Below, in pieces: positions 7,177 through 11,633 of a stretch of DNA of 11,633 nucleotides. The notes under the pieces are model-generated. The model had not been told where the DNA came from and did no database searches. It was given only the letters and a program-made list of their open reading frames with translations. The DNA is taken from contig JAJAZG010000255.1 of the NCBI GenBank assembly GCA_026785865.1, positions 1 through 11,633 on the forward strand, written 5' to 3'. The DNA is from Pseudanabaena sp. CAN_BIN31 (GTDB lineage Bacteria > Cyanobacteriota > Cyanobacteriia > Pseudanabaenales > Pseudanabaenaceae). How positions within the stretch are numbered: the first letter of the stretch is position 1; the number at the start of each line of letters is the position of its first letter. Made by a program: the position numbers and the translations under genes.

Positions 7177-7207
7177 TTGCGCGATCGCCACGTTTATACG
7201 CTATAGT
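7177..7207 (+). promoter_or_regulatory. possible promoter for tRNA-Asn
   Basis: TTGCGC (7177-7182) and TATAGT (7202-7207) are separated by 19 bases, longer than the ideal 17. The -10-like box lies 40 bases before the tRNA, and a HIP1 site fills part of the spacer. No better promoter pair is visible in the gap. Confidence 0.3.
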
Positions 7208-7247
7208 TGTTAACGCTGAAGTAATTAACTCAGCTCAACGGCTACAT

Positions 7248-7319
7248 TCCTCAGTAGCTCAGTGGTAGAGCAATCGGCTGTTAACCGATCGGTCGCAGGT
7301 TCGAATCCCGCCTGGGGAG
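7248..7319 (+). tRNA. tRNA-Asn (anticodon GTT)
   Basis: The 72 bases fold into a full cloverleaf. The acceptor stem TCCTCAG pairs with CTGGGGA (one T-G pair), the D stem is GCTC/GAGC, and the anticodon stem ATCGG/CCGAT holds the loop CTGTTAA with anticodon GTT. The variable loop has 5 bases, the T loop is TTCGAAT and the discriminator is G. The gene does not encode CCA. The third pair of the T stem (GCAGG/CCCGC) is an A-C mismatch, which is unusual. Confidence 0.96.
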
Positions 7320-7321
7320 TT

Positions 7322-7366
7322 ACAAAAAAAATAAGAGTATGCGTTGCATACTCTTATTTTTTTTGT
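7322..7366. terminator. strong bidirectional terminator after tRNA-Asn
   Basis: A perfect 21-bp stem (7322-7342 with 7346-7366) closes on the loop GTT. The outer part has eight A bases on the left and eight T bases on the right, so it works as an intrinsic terminator for the tRNA and could also stop minus-strand transcripts. Confidence 0.88.
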
Positions 7367-7387
7367 GATAAGCATAATAAAGCACAA

Positions 7388-7424
7388 AAAGCTGTAGCGC
7401 ACGCTGCGCGTGCGCTACAGCTTT
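7388..7424. repeat. gene-end palindromic repeat, copy 1, at the end of the GAF-GGDEF-EAL gene
   Basis: A perfect 17-bp stem (7388-7404 with 7408-7424) has the loop TGC and the core GCGCACGCTGCGCGTGCGC. The same core appears at 10728-10746, and a shortened relative lies at 11571-11600. Two bases of the TAA stop of the minus-strand gene lie in the right arm, so it probably acts as that gene's terminator: on the minus strand the stem ends in TTT and further T bases follow. Confidence 0.85.
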
Positions 7425-9516
7425 AAATGGTTGATTGAATCCACTCAGTAGCTTTTGCGCTATCAAGGGGATGCGAAATAAAGTAGCCTTGAATATCAAT
7501 ACTACTGCCGCCTAACCCTTCAAAATAATCTAACTCTTGGGCTGTCTCCACACCTTCAACGACAATCCCCATCCCAAGATTGTTTGCTAAGCGCAGAATA
7601 GACTGAATAATTCTTTGGCTTTTAACATCAGTAGAGACTCTATTCGTAAAGCTGCGATCGATCTTTAAAACATCGATCGGCAAATTTTGAAGATAGCTAA
7701 AGGAAGAAAAACCAGTACCAAAATCATCAATATATACTTGTACACCAATTGCTCGAAGTTGCTCCAGTTTTTGTGAAGAAATTTCGATATTATCCATCAA
7801 GACTGTTTCAGTAATTTCTAATTTAATTAAGCTAGGTGAAATTTGATTTTCTAAGATAATTTCTTGAATACGTTCAACAAAGTCTGGCTGGATAACTTGA
7901 ATTGTGGAAACATTAACGCCTAAAGTGAGTGGTGAAATATCAGGAAATTCTTGCTGCCATTGATATAACTGTTTACAGGCTGTTTCTAAAACCCAATACC
8001 CAATTTGAATAATCTCTTCATTTTCTTCCAAGATTGGTAAAAATTCATGTGGAGAAATCAGACCTTGCAGTGGATGCTGCCAACGTAATAAAGCTTCAAA
8101 CCCTGTTAACTTATGTTCGTGTAATGAAACTATTGGTTGATAAACTAGATAAAACTCTTGACGCGCGATCGCCTGACGTAAATCAGATTCTAGTTGCCAG
8201 CGTACCTTCGCGCCTTGATTCATATTAGTTCTAAATAATGCTTGTTTACTCCTGCCGAGACTGCGTGAATGGTGCATCGCAACACGAGCATCTCGTAAAA
8301 TTTCGTTGGCATAAATATATTCAAGATCGCTGATCGCTATACCAATGCTGACAGATGCAAAGATTTGATGTTCATTAATAAGAAATGGCTCCTTAATATC
8401 CTCTAAAATTTGATTGGCTAAGTGAATGACAAAATTTTCTCCGTCAATATTCTCTCTGTAAATATTTTCCACTAAAAGCGCAAACTCATCACTATTGATT
8501 CTGGCAATAAATATATTATTTTTGCGCTGTATAGTTATACACTTACTGATTTCTTGTAATAATTGATTTCCAACAGAAACCCCAAAGTTATCATTTATGG
8601 CTTTGAAGCGATCGCAATTTATAAAAAGGACGGCAAAGTTGCGATTAGGATCAGCCTGCAATTTTGTAAATGCCAAATCTAGAGACTTCATAAATGAGTC
8701 GTGATTTGGTAGCCCTGTTAATGTATCGTGAAGCTGATTATAATGCAGCTTCGCAATTACTTGATCTCTTTCTATTCTTATGTCATTAGACTGAAGAAGT
8801 AATTGCATTTGATGAATAGAAATTGCTAACTGAATTCCTAAATTTTCAAGCAGTTCAATCTCCCAATCTTGCCAATTTCGTAGTCCGTCATATTGGTGAA
8901 CTATTAGCAATCCCCATAATTTTTTGCCCATAGGGACAGCAACAGCGATCGCGGATTGTATACCTAAGGGCATAAATGATGCTGAAATTATGGGATCGAT
9001 ATTGGTATCATTAACATCATTAATAACTTGGCTAATACATTTTTGAAAGCTATCTAGCCATTGAGGATTTCTATAAACTGATGGAAGAGCTTGCCCTAAA
9101 AGTGAGTGTCTAGGATCGTTAACAGCTTCATATTGAACTGGCTGTAAAGCTTGATCTTCATCGGTTAACTGATAGACAATTACTTGATCAATTTGCAATA
9201 ATTGATAAGTCTCTAACGCAACATTATCTAGTAATTCATCAACATTGATTGACTGTCTAAGACGAGCAAATATCAATGCTAGTAAAGTATAGACTTCATC
9301 TTCATTATTAAATTCTGTACTTAGCTTAGATTGATTAAGTTGTTTAAGATTATTTATCTCCCTTTCTCTCTCATCAAAGCAGTTGGCTAAAGTTTGCCCG
9401 AGAGATTTAATATTTTGTAAATCATCTTGTTGTTGTTTCGTTAATGTCTCGGATTCGCCTATGCGATTTGCACAGTCAAGCAATGTTAATAGTGTTGCAG
9501 AAAAATTTTCTTGCAT
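7423..9516 (-). CDS. GAF-GGDEF-EAL protein, probable cyclic-di-GMP phosphodiesterase
   Basis: This 697-aa cytoplasmic signalling protein has, in order, a short coiled-coil-like N-terminus (about 20-65), a GAF sensor (about 75-235), a GGDEF domain (about 262-435) and an EAL domain (about 450-690). The GGDEF signature is degenerate: it reads NSDEF (341-345), and the upstream metal-site aspartate position is N300, so cyclase activity is unlikely. No inhibitory-site RxxD precedes it. The EAL domain keeps the expected catalytic set: E474-A-L, N535, E567, D597-D598, K618, E654 and Q676. It should hydrolyse cyclic-di-GMP, perhaps with GTP bound to the dead GGDEF as a regulator. The GAF resembles phytochrome-type domains (LWGLLIVHQ at 200-208) but lacks the bilin-binding Cys-His, having SASF at 178-181, so its ligand is unknown. 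No Shine-Dalgarno is evident. The gene lies downstream of ycf51 on the same strand, but a terminator-like hairpin separates them. Confidence 0.92.
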   Translation of the reverse strand: MQENFSATLLTLLDCANRIGESETLTKQQQDDLQNIKSLGQTLANCFDEREREINNLKQLNQSKLSTEFNNEDEVYTLLALIFARLRQSINVDELLDNVALETYQLLQIDQVIVYQLTDEDQALQPVQYEAVNDPRHSLLGQALPSVYRNPQWLDSFQKCISQVINDVNDTNIDPIISASFMPLGIQSAIAVAVPMGKKLWGLLIVHQYDGLRNWQDWEIELLENLGIQLAISIHQMQLLLQSNDIRIERDQVIAKLHYNQLHDTLTGLPNHDSFMKSLDLAFTKLQADPNRNFAVLFINCDRFKAINDNFGVSVGNQLLQEISKCITIQRKNNIFIARINSDEFALLVENIYRENIDGENFVIHLANQILEDIKEPFLINEHQIFASVSIGIAISDLEYIYANEILRDARVAMHHSRSLGRSKQALFRTNMNQGAKVRWQLESDLRQAIARQEFYLVYQPIVSLHEHKLTGFEALLRWQHPLQGLISPHEFLPILEENEEIIQIGYWVLETACKQLYQWQQEFPDISPLTLGVNVSTIQVIQPDFVERIQEIILENQISPSLIKLEITETVLMDNIEISSQKLEQLRAIGVQVYIDDFGTGFSSFSYLQNLPIDVLKIDRSFTNRVSTDVKSQRIIQSILRLANNLGMGIVVEGVETAQELDYFEGLGGSSIDIQGYFISHPLDSAKATEWIQSTI

Positions 9517-9607
9517 ATTTTTTAGGAGAAGTTTTTACTGAGGATTTTTAAAATTAAATCACATCAAACCATATTTTTTTTGAGAAATCATGGTGAATTT
9601 TTTTTGA

Positions 9608-9640
9608 AAAACCAGAGAGCCAAGACTAGTAGTCTCTCTG
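9608..9640 (-). terminator. probable intrinsic terminator after ycf51
   Basis: On the minus strand CAGAGAG and CTCTCTG (9634-9640 and 9613-9619) form a 7-bp stem with a 14-nt loop, followed by GGTTTTTC and more T bases. It lies directly after the stop of the ycf51 gene and about 100 bases before the GAF-GGDEF-EAL start. Confidence 0.6.
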
Positions 9641-9647
9641 ATTTATG

Positions 9648-10172
9648 TTATGAGTTTGTGTCTTTTGGTAGTTCAGCAAATTTATCAGCAAAAATCTCTA
9701 CTTCTATATTGGGATCGTTGCGGAGGCTTAGCGATCGCTTGACACGTCCTAGATATAGTGGCTTAGATACGCCTTCACGCGGATGCGTAACGGTTCGGGC
9801 ATAAATTGTCATTCGATCTTCACCTTGATTAATCCGACCAGATGAAAACAAATTACTGCTAGCTTGTTTTAATGTTGACTCCAGTTGTGCAATTGTGAGC
9901 GTTGGCGCGACAACAATTGTCGCTTGAGATCCAAAGCGATCGTAAACCAGTTTAAATGGGACAGATCCCTCAACGGATGAGCGCGTAAGTGGTTCAAAGC
10001 TGAGGGAAAAAAGCCCTATGACTAGAACGACTGAAAATAGAGTTGCGCCCACCATTCGATAGCGCCAACTCCACTGAAAAGCCAGAGCTAATCCCGTGAT
10101 TGTGGCGCAGACTAAGACAAATATGCCCATTACTTGCGCGAGTTGACCAAATAAAGCAGGCGTTAGCGACAT
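9648..10172 (-). CDS. ycf51: Ycf51 family protein (DUF2518)
   Basis: This 174-aa protein matches the Ycf51 family of cyanobacteria and some algal plastids; its function is not established. Two membrane helices lie near the N-terminus (about residues 9-31 and 39-58), separated by a short basic loop WSWRYR. A soluble domain follows that contains the parts I recall as typical: FKLVYDRFGSQATIVVAP, then QLESTLKQASSNLFSSGR and SKPLYLGRVKRSLSLRND. The length is normal. The start codon at 10172 directly precedes the first helix. The family is recognised from memory of these motifs, without a search. Both neighbours on this side appear separately transcribed: a terminator-like hairpin follows the gene, and the gap upstream leads away to a plus-strand relic. 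Confidence 0.8.
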   Translation of the reverse strand: MSLTPALFGQLAQVMGIFVLVCATITGLALAFQWSWRYRMVGATLFSVVLVIGLFSLSFEPLTRSSVEGSVPFKLVYDRFGSQATIVVAPTLTIAQLESTLKQASSNLFSSGRINQGEDRMTIYARTVTHPREGVSKPLYLGRVKRSLSLRNDPNIEVEIFADKFAELPKDTNS

Positions 10173-10227
10173 AAATTAATTTTATTGTGAATTTTTAAAT
10201 AACTACTTAATTCATTTTATATTGGCT

Positions 10228-10264
10228 TGTACAGCAAACTGTAAATCTTGGCGATCACTGTACA
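10228..10264. other. inverted repeat TGTACAG / CTGTACA between ycf51 and the relic gene
   Basis: TGTACAG (10228-10234) and CTGTACA (10258-10264) are exact inverted copies 23 bases apart, and an inner CTGTA (10239-10243) pairs with TACAG as a third half-site. They lie 56-92 bases upstream of ycf51, where a regulator could bind. The rest of this 172-base gap is AT-rich with nothing else recognisable. Confidence 0.25.
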
Positions 10265-10344
10265 TTTAATTTGCATTTAAGAGAAATTCTAAAAATTTAA
10301 TAAATTTACTTAATAGGTTTAATAAAAATTATCTCAAGAATGTG

Positions 10345-10684
10345 ATGTTAGTATTGGCGATCGCCATAATGACATTGTTGTTAATATCGACACCTGTTTT
10401 AGCAGCAAACCCTCCTCGTTGGACTTATGGTGGTGCAGAAAACCCAACGCAATGGGGTGTACTTAGTAACTTCTGCGTAACATCAGTTACCTAAGAAAAA
10501 ATCCTATTATAGCTATGGTGGTTCCCTAACCACTCCACCATGCAGCGAAGGTGTGAAATGGAATGTTTTATTGGAACCGATGACTATTTCGGAAGAGCAG
10601 ATTGAAGCTTTCCAAAAGCTTTATCAAGTTAATGCTCGTCCCATTCAACCTACCAATGGTAGAACTGTGGAACTACATCGCTAG
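10345..10684 (+). pseudogene. alpha-carbonic anhydrase relic (EcaA-like), zinc centre deleted and frameshifted
   Basis: Two open pieces belong to one former gene. The first (10345-10494, 49 codons) encodes a signal peptide, MLVLAIAIMTLLLISTPVLA, then the start of a mature alpha-carbonic anhydrase, RWTYGGAENPTQWGVLS. The second (10481-10684, shifted by one base) encodes the C-terminal part with YYSYGGSLTTPPCSEGVKW and the end of the fold (YQVNARPIQPTNGR). Periplasmic or extracellular alpha-type enzymes of this class hydrate CO2 and usually have some 240 residues. Here the middle, with the three zinc-binding histidines and the proton-shuttle region, is gone. The remaining ends are well conserved, suggesting a fairly recent deletion at about 10470-10487. 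GTG at 10342 is an alternative start. Even with a ribosomal frameshift the product could not bind zinc, so I call it a pseudogene. Confidence 0.85.
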
Positions 10685-10710
10685 TTTGCAACGCTTTGCG
10701 CTCAAAACAG

Positions 10711-10770
10711 AACTCAAAAAGCTATGGCGCACGCTGCGCGTGCGCCATAGCTTTTTAGTTTTTTTTGAGT
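10711..10770. repeat. gene-end palindromic repeat, copy 2, after the carbonic anhydrase relic
   Basis: A perfect 19-bp stem (10716-10734 with 10738-10756) has the loop TGC and the same GCGCACGCTGCGCGTGCGC core as copy 1. Outside it, AACTCAAAAA on the left and TTTTTTTGAGTT on the right extend the symmetry, with a few extra T bases. It could terminate transcripts in both directions and lies 38 bases before pgeF. Confidence 0.85.
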
Positions 10771-10807
10771 TAGGATCAAGCTTGATTATTGTTAAGATTT
10801 CAAATCA

Positions 10808-11566
10808 ATGAATGCAAATCAATGGCAATGGCGAGATGGCGTACTAACTTGCGATTTACTGGCTGACTGGTCACATGGATTTTTTACCCGATCGCACGCT
10901 CCCAAATCCCCAAATGATCTGCATAGTCATCTTGTCTCATCGGGTCGAGCTTACCGCGCCAAGCAAGTCCACGGTAATCACTTAATTAATGCTGATGCGA
11001 TCGCACCAGATGCGACTTTGCCTGAAGCTGATGGAGTTTGGGCAACCAAGGATGGTAATCACGATCAGGGTAATCGCTCAATATGGGTTTGTACTGCCGA
11101 CTGTGTGCCTGTGTTGATCGGCGATCGACAGCTTGGCTCAGTGGCGGCTGTTCATGCGGGTTGGCGCGGCACGGCTTCGGGAATTGTCACCAAGGCGATC
11201 GCTACATTATGCGATCGGGGCAGTGAGTTAAAGGATTTGCGCGTGGCGCTTGGTCCTGCGATTTCAGGCAAAGTTTATCAAGTGTCGAAAGATGTAGCGC
11301 AACAGGTGACGGCGACAATTAATCAATCAGTTGGTTTACAGCCTGACGAGCATCCTGAAAGAGTAAAACTAGATTTGCGTCAGGTGCAATTGCAGCAGCT
11401 TCAAGAATTGGGAATGTCGCCAGAAAATGTCGCGATCGCGCCATATTGCACACTTCAAAGTGAGAAAATATTCTTTTCCTATCGACGTTATTTTCTGAAT
11501 AATCCCCATCCCCATGTCAGAACGCCACAGGTGCAATGGTCGGGAATTGCGATCAAGCATAATTAA
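10808..11566 (+). CDS. pgeF: peptidoglycan editing factor PgeF / YfiH (laccase-domain, LACC1-type) protein
   Basis: This 252-aa cytoplasmic protein belongs to the YfiH/YlmD/LACC1 family, once called multicopper polyphenol oxidases. Members are now linked to purine nucleoside cleavage or deamination, and E. coli YfiH to removal of wrong amino-acid residues from cell-wall precursors. The zinc ligands fit: H55 in KQVHG, C99 in CTADCVPVL, and H116 in AAVHAGWRGTASGI, with the family's 17-residue Cys-to-His spacing. LGPAISG (about 148-154) and FFSYRR near the C-terminus also match. The length is normal. ATG 10808 directly follows a run of palindromic repeat and AT-rich sequence, with no strong Shine-Dalgarno. 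The short repeat after the stop may act as terminator. Which reaction this copy catalyses is not decidable from sequence. Confidence 0.92.
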   Translation: MNANQWQWRDGVLTCDLLADWSHGFFTRSHAPKSPNDLHSHLVSSGRAYRAKQVHGNHLINADAIAPDATLPEADGVWATKDGNHDQGNRSIWVCTADCVPVLIGDRQLGSVAAVHAGWRGTASGIVTKAIATLCDRGSELKDLRVALGPAISGKVYQVSKDVAQQVTATINQSVGLQPDEHPERVKLDLRQVQLQQLQELGMSPENVAIAPYCTLQSEKIFFSYRRYFLNNPHPHVRTPQVQWSGIAIKHN

Positions 11567-11570
11567 ACCC

Positions 11571-11600
11571 AAAAAGCCGTAGTGCACGCTACGGCTTTTT
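11571..11600. terminator. short palindromic repeat / terminator after pgeF
   Basis: AAAAAGCCGTAG (11571-11582) pairs with CTACGGCTTTTT (11589-11600) around the loop TGCACG, and GAGTTTT follows. It terminates pgeF on the plus strand. It looks like a shortened member of the GCGCACGC repeat family: its right end, GGCTTTTTGAGTT, mirrors the left end of copy 2. The last 33 bases hold nothing I can assign. Confidence 0.8.
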
Positions 11601-11633
11601 GAGTTTTAAGGTTTCTTTTGCGCTGTTTACTCT

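Noticed and set aside
7322..7424. Possible integration site or CRISPR-like repeat after the tRNA
   Set aside because: The two hairpins differ in sequence, there are no spaced direct repeats, no tRNA 3' end duplicate and no integrase gene in the window; they fit terminators.
10602..10811. 69-codon plus-strand frame over the end of the carbonic anhydrase relic and the repeat
   Set aside because: It is the wrong frame of the carbonic anhydrase C-terminus and then translates the palindromic repeat; it matches nothing.
11369..11587. 72-codon minus-strand frame at the end of pgeF
   Set aside because: It is antisense to a clear pgeF coding sequence with conserved residues and starts within the downstream hairpin region.

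Overview
The window looks like a piece of a filamentous or Pseudanabaena-like cyanobacterial chromosome. The octamer GCGATCGC (HIP1), a hallmark of many cyanobacterial genomes, occurs about twenty times. One gene encodes Ycf51, a protein family confined to cyanobacteria and some plastids. Palindromic repeats of a cyanobacterial type sit in the gaps. I cannot fix the species from sequence alone; the genus is an inference.

Layout, left to right. (1) Positions 87-4022 are plus-strand: a stand-alone RibD-type reductase, a DNA methyltransferase fused to an Mrr-like nuclease domain, and a GT1 (CrtX-like) glycosyltransferase. (2) A 17-bp-stem bidirectional terminator at 4023-4059 separates these from a convergent membrane glycosyltransferase of the GT39/ArnT type (minus strand, 4058-5662). 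(3) A 180-bp divergent gap holds a perfect 40-bp palindrome and a good promoter. It is followed on the plus strand by a small unknown 87-aa gene and an EamA-type drug/metabolite transporter, then tRNA-Asn(GTT) with a strong terminator. (4) Two minus-strand genes follow: a GAF-GGDEF-EAL signalling protein with a degenerate cyclase motif and an intact phosphodiesterase motif, and ycf51. (5) The right end holds the remnant of a periplasmic alpha-carbonic anhydrase that has lost its whole zinc-binding centre, then pgeF (peptidoglycan editing factor / YfiH family). The last bases hold another palindromic repeat.

The genes are mostly independent housekeeping and accessory functions, not one pathway; the only likely co-transcribed pair is the 87-aa gene with the transporter. 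The accessory features are the methyltransferase-nuclease fusion, which has no separate restriction gene beside it, an AT-richer specificity segment and no HIP1 sites; the carbonic anhydrase relic; and at least three related gene-end hairpins that look like a dispersed repeat family doubling as terminators. I see no CRISPR array, transposase, integrase or phage gene.
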